Notes: generated from the sequence alone by a model not told the origin. A stretch of DNA of 64,000 nucleotides from Castanea sativa (GCF_040712315.1 NC_134023.1:70711889-70775888), one strand, 5' to 3'. Numbered from the stretch's first letter, positions 22,208 to 33,120 are shown. Numbers and translations: made by a program.

Positions 22208-22339
22208 TAGAGCGTCTTTACTCCATTCTCATCCATCACACATTGCTCATCCATTTCTACTTTCTTCTGCTAAAGAAACCACAAGCTTTCTAGCGCTTCT
22301 TCACTACTCCATCAAAAACTTCATCTGAATCAAACAACA

Positions 22340-22528
22340 ATGGCACTTTTCTCAGCTTTCTTCAATTGTTTTGTGCCCTATTCTTTGTCACGTGTCTCCA
22401 ATGATGCCATGAAAGCAGAGTCTTCAGAGAAACCCAAAAACAAATCCAAATCCAAATCCAAATCATCATCCGAAGCTCCGATTGTAGTATCCTACTTCCC
22501 AGTTAATTCATACCTCTCCCGTTTGTAG
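22340..22528 (+). CDS. Small peptide family copy 3 (type I), 62 aa, function unknown
   Basis: Starts MALFSAFFNCFVPYS, continues with the NDAMKAESSEKPK block and a KSKSKSKSSSEAP hinge, and ends IVVSYFPVNSYLSRL. It differs from copy 5 by one in-frame 6-base indel (a Lys-Ser pair in the hinge), about four synonymous codons and three amino-acid changes. That is the pattern of a coding gene rather than a drifting relic. The N-terminal 13 residues are hydrophobic with a single Cys at 10, and the hinge is strongly basic. No signal peptidase site is obvious, so secretion is not supported from sequence alone. The family is not recognised. Confidence 0.85.
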   Translation: MALFSAFFNCFVPYSLSRVSNDAMKAESSEKPKNKSKSKSKSSSEAPIVVSYFPVNSYLSRL

Positions 22529-23270
22529 TATTATGATACTATATGACTACATGGTGTTGAACTGGAAGATGGTTATGTTTACTCAATGCAATCGTGAAAT
22601 TCAGCAGTATTTAAAGCCCGGTTAATTTGAAACAAATATGTGTCAGAAGTCAGGACGTTTGCTGAAAGAATGATGATGAAAATACTTGAAGAGCTTGCAA
22701 GGGATAATATTGTAAATATTTTCAATTTTGGGGTTTTTCATGGTGGTCTTAATTTAAGGTGTAGATTGATGAAGAAAGATGTTTCATTATGTATTCATTT
22801 GAATTTGTCAAAGTTTTTATTTTTTATTTCACTGTATTCCATACAATAAGGATAATCAATTAATCATTTATTCAATTGAATTTGTAAAATCCTTTTTTCT
22901 CTTCATTGTCTCCCTTACAAATTACAATAAGGATAATCAATTAAAGGGCGAACCTAGAAAAAGGCATGCCAGTTTGGTAAGTTGGCTATATCTAGCTACA
23001 ATATGGACAAGGTTAGACTATAAAGATACTTAAAGTTTGGCTACAAAAAACTAACATACTAAAAAAATTGACATGGTTATGTATTTTAAAAATAGAATAG
23101 TTAGATGACATGTTCTTTAGATTCTTCATGTTAGCCAAATATTATTTATTATTTGACCCACAAATTTATTTTATATACATAATTTTATACTATGAAAACT
23201 TAAAATTTAAACATTTGATTGAAAATATAATTTTTTATTTTTGATCTTCTGGAAATTTTACAAGCTTGGA
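22529..23270. other. 3' flank of copy 3
   Basis: Matches the 3' flank of copy 5 (30995-31620) up to about 23160. AT-rich, no gene. Confidence 0.6.

Positions 23271-23339
<69 letters not shown>
23271..23339. repeat. (TA)n microsatellite
   Basis: About 34 uninterrupted TA units, the longest in the window. Confidence 0.95.
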
Positions 23340-23341
<2 letters not shown>

Positions 23342-25060
23342 GTAATTCAATAGTGAATTTATCAAAATTCATATATAATAAAAAGATAGTTGTAACAATT
23401 AATTACAACTAAGTTTGTAATTAAACTTTTTATATAAAAAAATAAAATAAAATAAAATTGTTCAAGTCCTTGATATTTAGAATGAAAAAATTTAGCTACA
23501 AAATTTCTTATAATCTAAGGTTACAATTTCCTTTTTAAAAAAATAATATTACTACATATTTGGAAAATATAACATTTGGATTGCATGTTTTCTACATTCT
23601 TAATACACATGTCAAATTTTGTGTCAATCGGATATGTTTTATTATATGATCTGTAAACTTATATTTTATTCATAATTTTAAACTACAAAAACTAGCAATT
23701 TAAATAATTTTTTATTGACATAGTTATTGATCTTTAATTTTCTAGAAATTTCACAAGGTGGAAAATATAAGGGAAAAAAAATGCAATCTAATGGTGGGTG
23801 TAGGAGCGTTGCCCTTAATTTTATGGAATAACAAATTAGCAAAACACGTGTTACAATTAATTTATAATATGGGTTGATATTGATCCACAATGAGAAGTTT
23901 GGACAAGAACACGTAAAAACCAGAATCTCCTTTATTAATTTCAATGTCATGTGACATTCTTCCTTTGAGTCTTCTTTTCTTCCTTTTATATGAGTCATCT
24001 TCTTCTTCATCTTTTGTCTCTCTCCACCTAGATTGCCTTTGGTCTTATCTAGCCTTTCTTTTTATGGCTTTTCATTATGAACGGAGACTTATGAGGTATT
24101 ATTCACTATTCAGATGTCCACATAGACAACTCCTAGTCTTATCTGGCTCTTCTTTTGCAGATTTTCATCATGACCAAAGACTTCTGGGGCTCCTTCTACT
24201 ATTCAGGCTTATCATTTTGCATTGAATGTGATGATATCAAATAGGTGACCTATCTCGATGTGAAGGCGGTTATGGAATCACCAGAAACCTTTAGAAGACT
24301 ATCTTGGAGAAGTTTGGCCTTTTTGCAACTTATCTCGGTAGCTCGGATAGACCTCGAAGGTGACCTCTACGTGCTGTCTAGGTAGATGTTGGGCCTAACT
24401 AAGGGTCAAAGGTTCTGCGTTGATTAAGAAGTGGGTTGGCCATCATGGGAATTATCCCCATTGCTTGGGCTGATATTCTACTTGGGCCCAATGTTTATAC
24501 TTATTATAATTAGGCCCAAGATTCGTTTTGCATTCACCCCACTACAATGAATTTATCAAAATTCACCTCCAATACAAAATTATGGATTTTATTACATTTG
24601 TTATCTGATACTGTATTAGTTTAGTATAATTTCGAGAGCCAACCTTGTGAAAACCGTATTTGAGGCATGCTCACTTTTTTTAATCAACAGAAAAATAAAA
24701 GGCTAAAAGCATTCACTCTTTTATTTACTTATTTATTTATTTTCTAAGGTAGTTTCTTACTCTTACATGTATGCATTGTGCGTGCATTATTTTATATTTC
24801 CTTAATCAATATTTTTTATCTTTTATTTTTTCCACAAAATTTTGTAAAGATTGTAGTAGTTTCAAAGCATGCGTGTTTAGATTTTATTCCAAATAGTTGG
24901 TAAGAATTAAATGATTCATAACCTACCAACTTGCTTATAAGGTGGTTGCACTTGTGATTGTACTTATGATTATTCATCTTGTTTCTACTATAATAAAAGA
25001 AATTCAGTTATTAATATTGTTTTGTACATTCTTCTAAAAAAAATATATTATTTTGTAAAT
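23340..25060. other. Insert specific to unit A, no gene recognised
   Basis: Absent from unit B, where the flanks join directly near 31620. The left part is AT-rich. The right part (about 23870-24540) is more balanced, with TTGGGCCTAAC and TTGGGCCCAATG blocks reminiscent of decayed retroelement sequence. I cannot assign it. Confidence 0.5.
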
Positions 25061-25061
25061 A

Positions 25062-26760
25062 CATATGGTAGTTGGGTAGTTGAAGTTGTGTAATATTGAA
25101 AAGGAAAGAGGAAGGGGATGGGGGGATTCACCGAAGAGGAGGAGGCAGAAGAGTCCCAAAAAAGTGGAAAACGCGTTATTATTATTTGTGTTGAAATGTT
25201 TGTCTATTCCTCCTTGCTCTCTATGCTAATTTTTTCTCCTGTCTCCCTCCAAAGGATCCACTCAATTGATCCACCTTCAAAAGTCAAAGTAAGAAAAACA
25301 AAACAAAACAATATATATTTTAAATATACTTGCACTTGTTTGTCATCTTGGAACCGAGTCATAAATAACTTGATTGCATCACTTTGTTGTTGTTATATTT
25401 TCATTAAACAATAAGATTAATGAAAAATTCAATTTGAGCACCTTTGGGCATGTTAAAACCAACATCAATAGCAGCACAAACAATATGTATTTTTAATGAA
25501 AAATACAATATATTGTTGCTAATGCTATAGTTGAGGATGTTCATCAACTAAGCTTCTTTTTTGTTATGTAATATTTTTTGGGGATGAATTCCGGCACACG
25601 CACGAAATTGCGTATCCAATATCTCATATATATATATATATATATATTTATCCAAGCCAATTAATATATGCTATGCCCACGATAATTGCCCCATCTAGGC
25701 TCCGGTGATATAGGTAGTATTCAATTGTTGTCACATGGTATAAAGTCAATGAATTCACATCGAAAACTCTCTATCTGTCTTTAAAAAAAATGAAAAGTCT
25801 TATTACTTCTATTTTTAAATATTAAATAGATTTTGGTGGATACAATTATGTTTATACTAAACAAATTTTACAATATATTTTTCAACATTTGAACTTTGAA
25901 GTGCCATAATTTATGCTAATCATAACGGTGGTTTCCATGAAAATGATGTTATGCTAATAATAATTTATCTCAACAAGTTATGAAATATTAAGAAATTTAT
26001 TGTGTTCGTAACTTTATCATTAAGTATACAATTATTACAGGTACAATTTAGAATTAAATATATCATGTGCATACTACCATAACCTATTTTATAATGAGAA
26101 ATGATATGTCCATAATATTTTTACAATATTTTTACAACAAATCCAAAGTGGCGGGTTATTATTGCTTGTTGTTATTATGGGACAAAAAAGTAATCTTCGT
26201 ATTAGGTTCAAATTTAAACTAATAACAACTAACTACATGTAATTTGTTGTAATAATACTATAAAAATGTAGTGAACTTAGCATATTTTTTTTATAATTCC
26301 TAGAATAGCTTGAGAATGGATAAGCTTAGGAATATTATTATTTTTATTGCATAATGATGTGTAATTAATAAAAAAAAATTTAAACTTTGTTTTTTAGAAA
26401 CTTATTTACTATATTATATAATTATATCTCTGTCCCTTGTTCCACATGTCATGATCTTACACCAATGAACTTATTAATTCCACGTGTCATGATCTTACAT
26501 AATTTGTTGATGTCAATTCAAATTTCCACATGTTATTATATTACTTGTAAGCCGTGACCAAAGCGCTGGGACAAGACCGTAAGACTCGTGAGAACCGTTT
26601 GGTCTTCACCTTGCTCTCCAAGCTTTTTCTTTTTTCTTTTTTCTTTTTTTTATGATGAGTGCTCTCCAAGCATTTGGACTCACAAGCATCATAAAATTTG
26701 TTAGTCATATATATCACTGTCCCTTTTCTTCAGGCCAAATCATTGGCCATTGCCATCTCT
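25062..26760 (+). promoter_or_regulatory. Long conserved upstream block of peptide copy 4
   Basis: Matches 31620-33100 upstream of copy 6 and, in shortened form, 1968-2711 upstream of copy 1. Shared blocks include AAACGCGTTATTATTATTTG, GGATCCACTCAATTGATCC and AACGGTGGTTTCCATGAAAA. It holds a CT-rich run (26626-26652) that is longer before copy 6. Shared descent is certain; regulatory function is only inferred. Confidence 0.6.
26095..26288. mobile_element. 194-bp MITE present only in unit A
   Basis: Flanked by TTTTATAA on both sides (26087-26094, 26289-26296), an 8-bp target duplication. Unit B has the empty site CCTATTTTATAATTCC at about 32590. No coding capacity. An 8-bp duplication fits hAT-type elements; the ends are too degenerate to be sure. 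Confidence 0.75.
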
Positions 26761-26770
26761 GATTTATCAC

Positions 26771-26778
26771 TATAAATA
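26771..26778 (+). promoter_or_regulatory. TATA box of peptide copy 4
   Basis: TATAAATA, 140 bp before the ATG. Preceded by CCATTGCCATCTCTGATTT, the block that TE-A interrupts in copy 1. Confidence 0.8.
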
Positions 26779-26910
26779 AACCACTTACTCCTCAAACTCT
26801 CATCAATCACACACTTCATTCATTTCAAACTTTGCTTTGCCAAAGAAACTCCAACCTTCTTTCACTCCGATCAAAAACTTCTTCTAAGTCAACAACAGAA
26901 GAAAAACGCA

Positions 26911-27090
26911 ATGGCACTTTTCTCAGCCTTCTTCAGATGTTTCGTGCCCTCATCATTGTCACAAGTCTCAGATGATGCCATGAAAGCAGAGTCATCAGAG
27001 AAATCCAATAGCAAATCAAAATCAAAGCCATCTGGAGCTCCGATTGTTGTATCCTACTTCCCAGTTAATTCAATGCTCTCCCGCTTGTAG
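26911..27090 (+). CDS. Small peptide family copy 4 (type II), 59 aa, function unknown
   Basis: Starts MALFSAFFRCFVPSS, has the SDDAMKAESSEKS block, a hinge of alternating Lys/Ser (SKSKSKPSG) and the tail APIVVSYFPVNSMLSRL. Against copy 6 I count four synonymous and three conservative amino-acid changes (Arg/Lys, Asn/Lys, Val/Ile) and no indels, which suggests protein-level constraint. The start is fixed by identity of all copies from this ATG; upstream bases lack an in-frame extension. It lies in unit A between a 1.7-kb conserved upstream block and a foldback in its 3' flank. No known family is recognised. Confidence 0.85.
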   Translation: MALFSAFFRCFVPSSLSQVSDDAMKAESSEKSNSKSKSKPSGAPIVVSYFPVNSMLSRL

Positions 27091-27189
27091 TAATATACTA
27101 ATATATATGACTACAAGGTGTTGAGCTGTAAAATAATGGTATGGTTATTCCCTACAATCATGAAATTCTACGAAGTTCCAGACCAATTC

Positions 27190-27320
27190 AAATGAATCTT
27201 CTCTAACCTACTGCATGATGATTTATAAAATCATCCACGTGTGAAAAATGTCATATGACTAATAATACACGTGGATGATTTTTTTTAATTTTCATGTAGT
27301 TGGTTGGAGGTAAATTGAAT
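27190..27320. repeat. G-box foldback in the 3' flank of copy 4
   Basis: AAATCATCCACGTGT (about 27228) and ACACGTGGATGATTT (about 27267) are reverse complements around a short loop, and further pairing extends outward (CCTACTGCATG with CATGTAGTTGG). Each arm holds a CACGTG G-box. The same structure with a longer loop is at 33541-33680. Confidence 0.75.
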
Positions 27321-27576
27321 TGGAGGTAAATTTTTCCCATTTAAAAATACTTTAATTGACCATGTTTGACAAAGGAATATCGATGGAAATAGTTGTATCA
27401 TGGGAATCTCAACTATGGCTTGGATTTTTCATGGTAGTCTTTAGCATGTTGTTTTGATTATTTTTTTAGAGTGGGGTTATTGGGAGGAGGTATGGAGTCT
27501 GAATAATTTGTAACAAAAATAAAGCATGAAGAAGATGTTGCAATATAACTTATCTGAATTGGTGTAAGCATTTGTT

Positions 27577-28027
27577 TATCATTTTCAAGTGTATGTTTGA
27601 CTCCAAATTAAAAAGTCAGTTTATTTTACTATTTAGCTTATTTTTAGTAGTATTCATGGGCTCCACTGCACTTTTTGGTACTATTTATAAATTTCACTAT
27701 ACTATTTTAGAAAACTTCTAGCTTTATCTCAGTATTTTAAGCAAAAAAACTTTCAATTTCAGCAAAATAAACAGATCTCAAACAGACTCTTGATATAAGC
27801 ATTAACATGCAATAAGCAATGTAGGATCAATTGCAGCATTGATTTCAATACAATTGAGTATACGATATTACAATTTTGAGATTACAACCACATAAAAACT
27901 GTATTTTGAACAAGTGTTGGCTTTTTTTGGGAAGGACTAAGGACCATGTTTTATAAGTCAAAAACGGTTTCATCTCGCTTCATTTTAGCAAACGGCTAAC
28001 AGCATAATATTTGTGCTTTAATGTGTA
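27577..28027. repeat. Left arm of a 450-bp inverted repeat
   Basis: Starts near TTATCATTTTCAAGTG and ends near TTTAATGTGTA. Its reverse complement, with scattered changes, is at 29308-29764. It includes a MITE-like stretch (27589-27790) with TCTGTTTG-type ends. The same sequence is at 33950-34128 plus 35009-35283 in unit B. Confidence 0.85.
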
Positions 28028-28579
28028 AGCAGAGATAAAATTTAGAAAACGAAAGGAACCTACCTTCCCTTGTATACCTATCTTTCCTTGTATGCAAACT
28101 AATTCGCTATACCCTTTTGTCTCTCTACAAACAATCCAGTTAATCTATTCACCTAGATTACATCAATATAATGTTATCAGTTATCTCATTCTCTTGAACC
28201 AATGACCAACACGTTCAAATTAGCTTCCACAAGAAAAATTGACCCCCTTCCTTTCATTACCAAAAACAAAATGGCACTTAATCAAAATATTCAGTAGAGG
28301 AAACAACATCAAAGATGCTTCGTAAGGTTTATATTAGATCAATTAGAAAATAAATTCCCAACATATATTAGACAACTTGTATTGATGTTTCATTCGAGCA
28401 AATTTTAGATGAGGTTTTCACTTTTCAATTGGGTTTTTATTTTTTAAGAAATTATAAAAACTCGCTTGGGATTGAATTACATCACCCGCAATCTCAAAAG
28501 TAAATTAGTAAATTAGTGGTAAATAGTCCACAATTTCCTTTTCCTTTTGTGTGTGTATGTGTGAGGGTGCATTTTCCTT
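28028..28579. other. No gene seen; matches 35284-35835
   Basis: Co-linear with unit B up to the GTGTATGTGTGAGGGTGC block. The short reading frame seen in unit B at 35453 is interrupted here, so it is not a gene. Confidence 0.6.
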
Positions 28580-28682
28580 CCCCGCCGCACCCGCACCCTA
28601 CTTTTTCAAAAATTGCCGAGTCCCGCACCCGCTCCCGCTCCCGCACCCGCACCCGAATCCCGAAACGCACCCGTGCTTCATA
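28580..28682. repeat. GC-rich CCCGCA/CCCGCT repeat patch
   Basis: Repeated CCCGCACCCG and CCCGCTCCCG units in otherwise AT-rich DNA. The patch sits exactly where unit A loses homology to unit B and where the first two thirds of the EF-hand gene are missing. Confidence 0.8.
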
Positions 28683-28786
28683 GGTCCTGTCCCATTCAGA
28701 TGGCTCTTGAGGATGGTGATGAAAGTTTGCTTAAAAGGGCTGCAGATCTTGAGGCTTCTAAGTCTAATTCTAAGGCCTCCTCCTAG
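28683..28786 (+). pseudogene. EF-hand gene, 3' remnant (unit A)
   Basis: Only the last 34 codons and the stop remain: SCPIQMALEDGDESLLKR, then AADLEASKSNSKASS and TAG at 28784-28786. Homology to the unit B gene starts at the GGTCCTGTCCCATT block and runs on to about 28960 in the 3' UTR. Both EF-hands and the start are gone, replaced by the GC-rich patch. The remnant keeps an extra T that the unit B gene has lost (GATCTTGAGG here, GATCTGAGG there), so it preserves the older C-terminus. Confidence 0.85.
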
Positions 28787-28960
28787 TCCTAGTCCTCATC
28801 ATTCCTTAACAATCCAATCTCATTGCTTTGCAGATGCTTCTTCTGGCTAGGTTTCTAGTTTCCACTATATGTATGCATTTTTTTTTTTTGGCGAAAAATA
28901 AAATTTTATATATATGCAAGTGATGTTCTTCGTGTACTCTTTCTCTCTATTATGTGCAAT

Positions 28961-29307
28961 ATTTTTATCTAAATAAGTGAGCAAGCAAAATTCTCGTATC
29001 TCATTTCTCATCCTCAAACTCAGTTTTCATAACTCATATTTCTGTCTCTACTTTTCCTTAACTCTATCTTATTTTTGTTTGGTTTCAAATCTGGTTGAGC
29101 TTAACTCAAAATTTTGCCAAAGTGATGAAGCCCATGTCTCTCTCCTTTATCACTTTCACTTTTTTTCCCCTCTCCTCTTTCACAAAGCCTGAAACATTGA
29201 AACCTTTCTCCTCTGATTTTCGGCCTCTACCACCTCCAACAACCCACAAACCCACCGCCATTGTTTTGCATCCACCACTGTACAAATCACCAAAAAGTCA
29301 GTTTATT
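28961..29307. other. Loop of the inverted repeat, no supported gene
   Basis: Pyrimidine-rich. A frame from an ATG at about 29125 would give a Pro-rich short peptide that runs into the inverted-repeat arm. No homology to other copies is visible, so it is not called. Confidence 0.5.
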
Positions 29308-29764
29308 TTACACATTAAAGCACAAATATTATGCTGTTTGCCGTTTGCTGAAATGAATAGAGATGAAACCGTTTCTGACTTATATAACATGGTCCTTAGT
29401 CCTTCACCATAAAAGCCAACACTTGTTCAAAATACAGTTTTTATGTGGTTGTAATCTCAAAATTGTAATATCGTATACCCAATTGTATTGAAATCAATGC
29501 TGCAATCGATCCTACCTTGCTTATTGTTGGTTAATGCTTATATCAAGGGTCTATTTGAGATCTGCTTATTTTACTAAAATTGAAAACTTTTTGCTGAAAA
29601 TACTGAGATAAAGGTAAAAGTTAGCTGAAATAATACAGTGAAATTCATGAATAGTACCAAAAAGTGCAGTGGAGCTCATGAATACTACTAAAAATAAGCT
29701 AAATAGTAAAATAAACTGATGTTTTAATTTGGAGTCAAACATTCACTTGAAAATGATGTAAAAT
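29308..29764. repeat. Right arm of the 450-bp inverted repeat
   Basis: Reverse complement of 27577-28027, with the arms about 1.28 kb apart. Imperfect, with scattered substitutions (for example CGTTTGCTGAAATG against CGTTTGCTAAAATG). Confidence 0.85.
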
Positions 29765-30368
29765 AAACATCTATCACTGTACACTTGAAACGTTAGGATG
29801 TAAAATCAAAGCACCTCAAACTTCAAGAAGTAAAATCTAAATTCTAAAATTTCAGGATGTAAAATACAATCACCCCCAAACTTTAGGGATGTAATTGTAA
29901 GGAATGAGTCTGAGAGAGTGTGAAGAATCAAGCTTAAAATGATGAAGAAGTGGATTTCGCAAATGCCTTGCTAGAAGCTATCCCGCGAAAGAGCCACGTG
30001 TAGAACACATGACTGGAATGCGAAGAGTTATGCCAGCCTGGAGTTTTTGCGAGTGTCTCGCGAGTAAAGTCTTCTTGGGAAATACTCGCAAAACATTCTA
30101 TTTGGCTAATTTGTCATGTTTTGTTTTACCAAGTCTTTACCCACACTATATATACCCTCATTGCCCACCTATTGGATAAATATGACTTAGGGTAGTTGTA
30201 TTGGTTGTTTGCGCTCATTTACTCTTATTTCACCCTTTGTTTTAAGTTTATAGTAAAAACAATCTAGTCGTAATTTTTATTTGGGATATGAATAAACTCT
30301 TATGTTTTCAGACAAATCCATGCTTTCATAAACAAGTACTGTAATTATTTGTGGATTACTTAAAAAAA
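29765..30368. other. No gene seen; possible LTR fragment
   Basis: About 29888-30270 is less AT-rich, with repeated CTCGCGAGTA/ACTCGCAAAA motifs and a TATATATA box near 30157, an arrangement seen in LTR promoters. No primer site or partner is visible. Confidence 0.3.
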
Positions 30369-30666
30369 GGGCCAAACCAAGGCATGGTATACTGGTGACT
30401 GACTAGACCAGTCAAGTTGTTGATGACTCCACGGTTTCCACCTGCTACATTTACATAACGTAATTCATTTGTAAGCTTTTGTCAAGCGCAGCCACAAGAC
30501 CATTTGACTGGTGAGAAGTGAGAACCATCTGGGAATTTACAAATGGCAATGGACCCACTCTACTTTGGTCTGTCCTCTCCGTGCTTTCCAAGCAAAGAAA
30601 AATTCGGAAACACTCCCCCACCTCCCACATATCTCTCACTCTCACTTACAGTCTCTTCAATATCAC

Positions 30667-30673
30667 TATAAAA
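30667..30673 (+). promoter_or_regulatory. TATA box of peptide copy 5
   Basis: TATAAAA followed by TAGACCATC, 145 bp before the ATG. Confidence 0.8.
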
Positions 30674-30811
30674 TAGACCATCTTTCCTCAATTCTCATCC
30701 ATCACACAACATTGCTCATCCATTTCTACTTTCTTCTGCTAAAGAAACCAAAAGCTGTCTAGCGCCTCTTCACTACTACTCCATCAAAAACTTCTTCTAA
30801 ATCAAACAACA

Positions 30812-30994
30812 ATGGCTCTTTTCTCAGCTTTCTTCAATTGTTTCGTGCCCTCCTCTTTGTCACGTATCTCCAATGATGCCATGAAAGCAGAGTCTTCAGA
30901 GAAACCCAAAAACAAATCCAAATCCAAATCATCATCTGAAGCTCCGATTGTAGTATCCCACTTCCCAGTTAATTCATACCTCTCCCGTCTGTAG
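30812..30994 (+). CDS. Small peptide family copy 5 (type I), 60 aa, function unknown
   Basis: Starts MALFSAFFNCFVPSS, then RISNDAMKAESSEKPK, a KSKSKSSSEAP hinge and the tail IVVSHFPVNSYLSRL. It is closest to copy 3, with two fewer hinge residues and a His in place of the Tyr of the tail. The N-terminal hydrophobic stretch with Cys10, the basic hinge and the tail are kept. The 5' flank, including the TATA box, matches copy 3 for about 450 bp. The downstream neighbour is the type II copy 6, so types I and II alternate. No known family is recognised. Confidence 0.85.
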   Translation: MALFSAFFNCFVPSSLSRISNDAMKAESSEKPKNKSKSKSSSEAPIVVSHFPVNSYLSRL

Positions 30995-31620
30995 TACTTG
31001 TATTATGATACTATATGACTACATGATGTTGAACTGGAAGATGGTTGTGTTTATTCAATGCAATCGTGAAATTCAGCAGTATCTAAAGCCGGGTTAATTT
31101 GAAACAAATATGTGTCAGAAGTCAGAACGTTTGCTGAAAGAATGATGATGAAAATATTTGAAGATTTTGCAAGGGATAATATTGTAAATATTGTCAATTA
31201 TGGGGTTTTCCATGGTGGTGTAGATTGATGAAGAAAGATGTTTCATTATGTATTCATTTGAATTTGTCAAAGTTTTTTTTTTTTTTTTGTTCACTGTATT
31301 CCATACAATAAGGATAATCAATTAATCATTTATTCAATTGAATTTGTAAAATCCTTTTTTTCTCTTCAGTGTCTCCCTTACAAATTACAATGAGGATAAT
31401 CAATTAAAGGGCGAACCTAGAAAAAGGCATTCCAGTTTGGTAAGTTGGCTATATCTAGCTACAATATGGACAAGGTTAGACTATAAAGATACATAAACTA
31501 TCCATATATATGTTACTTATAAAGTTTGGCTACAAAAAATTAACATACTAAAAAAATTAATACGGTTATGTATTTTAAAAATAGAAGAGTTAGATGACAT
31601 GTTCTTCATGTTAGTCAAAG
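30995..31620. other. 3' flank of copy 5
   Basis: Matches 22529-23160. No gene. Confidence 0.6.
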
Positions 31621-33100
31621 GGGAAGAGGAAGGCATGGGGGGATTCACAAAGAGGAGGCAGAAGAGTCCCAAAAAAGTGAAAAACGCGTTATTATTATTT
31701 GTGTTGAAATGTTTGTCTATTCCTCCTTGCTCTCTACGCTAATTTTTTCTCCTATGTCTCCCTCCAAAGGATCAACTCTATTGATCCACCTTCAAAAGTC
31801 AAAGTAAGAAAAACAAAACAAAACAATATAAATATTAAATATTAAATATACTTGCACTTGTTTGTCATCTTGGAACCCGGTCATAAATAATTTGATTGCA
31901 TCACTTTGTTGTTGTTAAATTTTCATTAAACAATAAGATTAATGAAAAATTCAATTTGAGCACCTTTGAGCGTGTTAAAGTCCACATCGATAGCAGTACA
32001 AATAATATGTATTTTTGTTGCTAATGCTATAGTTGATGATGTACATCAACTAAGCTTCTTTTTAGTTATATAATATTTTTTTGGGTAAATTCTGGCACAC
32101 ACAAGAAATCGCGTATCCAGTATCTCTTATACATATTTATTTAAGTCAATTAATATATGCTATGCCCACGATAATAGCCCCCTCAAGGCTCCGGTGATAT
32201 AGGTAATATTCCATTGTTGTCGCACGGTATAAAGTCAATGAATATACATCGAAAACTCACTTTTTTGTCCTAAAAAAATGAAAAGTCCTATAACTTCTAT
32301 TTTTAAATATTAAGCAAATTTTACCAAATACAATTATGTTTAAATACTAAACAAATTTTACAATATATTTTTCAACATTTGAACTTTGAAGTGCCATAAT
32401 TTATGCTAATCATAACGGTGGTTTCCATGAAAATGATGTTATGTTAATAATAATTTATCTCAACAAGTTATGAAATGTTAAGAAATTTATTGTGTTTGTA
32501 ACTTTATCACTAAGTATACAATTATTGTAAATTTATTGTATTATAGGTACAATTTAGAATTAAATATATCATGTGCATACTACCTTAACCTATTTTATAA
32601 TTCCTAGAGTAGCTTGAGAATGGATAAGCTTAGGAATATTATTATTTTTATTGCATAATGATGCGTAATTATTAAAATATTTTAAACTTTTTTTTTAGAA
32701 ACTTATTTATTATATAATTATATCTCTGTCCCTTGTTCCACATGTCATGATCTTACACCAATGAACTTATTGATTCCACATGTCATGATCTTAACTAACT
32801 TGTTGATGTCAATTCAAATTTCCACATGTTATTATATTATTACTTGTAAGCTGTGACCAAATCGCAGGTACAAGACCCTAAGACTAGTGAGAACCATCTA
32901 GGAATTCACAAAGATTTAATTTGGTCTTCACCTTGCTCTCCAAGCTTTTTCTTTTTTCTTTTTTCTTTTTTCTTTTTTCTTTTTTCTTTTTTTATGATGA
33001 GTGCTCTCCAAGCATTTGGACTCACTAGCAACATAAAATTTGTTAGTCATATATATCACTGTCCCTTTTCTTCAGGCCAAATCATTGGCCATTGCCATCT
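31621..33100 (+). promoter_or_regulatory. Long conserved upstream block of peptide copy 6
   Basis: Matches 25100-26760. Contains the empty MITE site at about 32590 and a (CTTTTTT)n run at 32945-32992 close to the promoter. The short frames open in the other two copies are shifted here, so this block does not encode a conserved protein. Confidence 0.6.
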
Positions 33101-33112
33101 CTGATTTATCAA

Positions 33113-33120
33113 TATAAATA
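33113..33120 (+). promoter_or_regulatory. TATA box of peptide copy 6
   Basis: TATAAATA, 142 bp before the ATG, in the same context as copy 4. Confidence 0.8.

Larger units (their letters stand above)
21908..28960 (+). repeat. Segmental duplication unit A
   Basis: Pairs with unit B (30369-36960) in the same order and orientation: type I peptide gene, type II upstream block, type II peptide gene, long 3' flank, EF-hand sequence. Differences are about 1.9 kb extra in A between the two genes (23160-25060), a 194-bp MITE only in A (26095-26288), loss of most of the EF-hand gene in A, and an 880-bp element only in B. Confidence 0.85.

Noticed and set aside
22000..22254. Minus-strand frames over the copy 3 promoter (relative at 30451-30645)
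   Set aside because: They overlap the TATA box and leader of the peptide genes, and the two copies differ by frame-changing indels.
23678..24225. Overlapping frames on both strands (about 93-110 codons)
   Set aside because: AT-rich low-information sequence, absent from unit B, no domain.
29095..29412. 105-codon frame with a hydrophobic start and Pro-rich middle
   Set aside because: It runs into the inverted-repeat arm, has no paralogue in unit B and no domain. The signal-peptide-like start is not enough.
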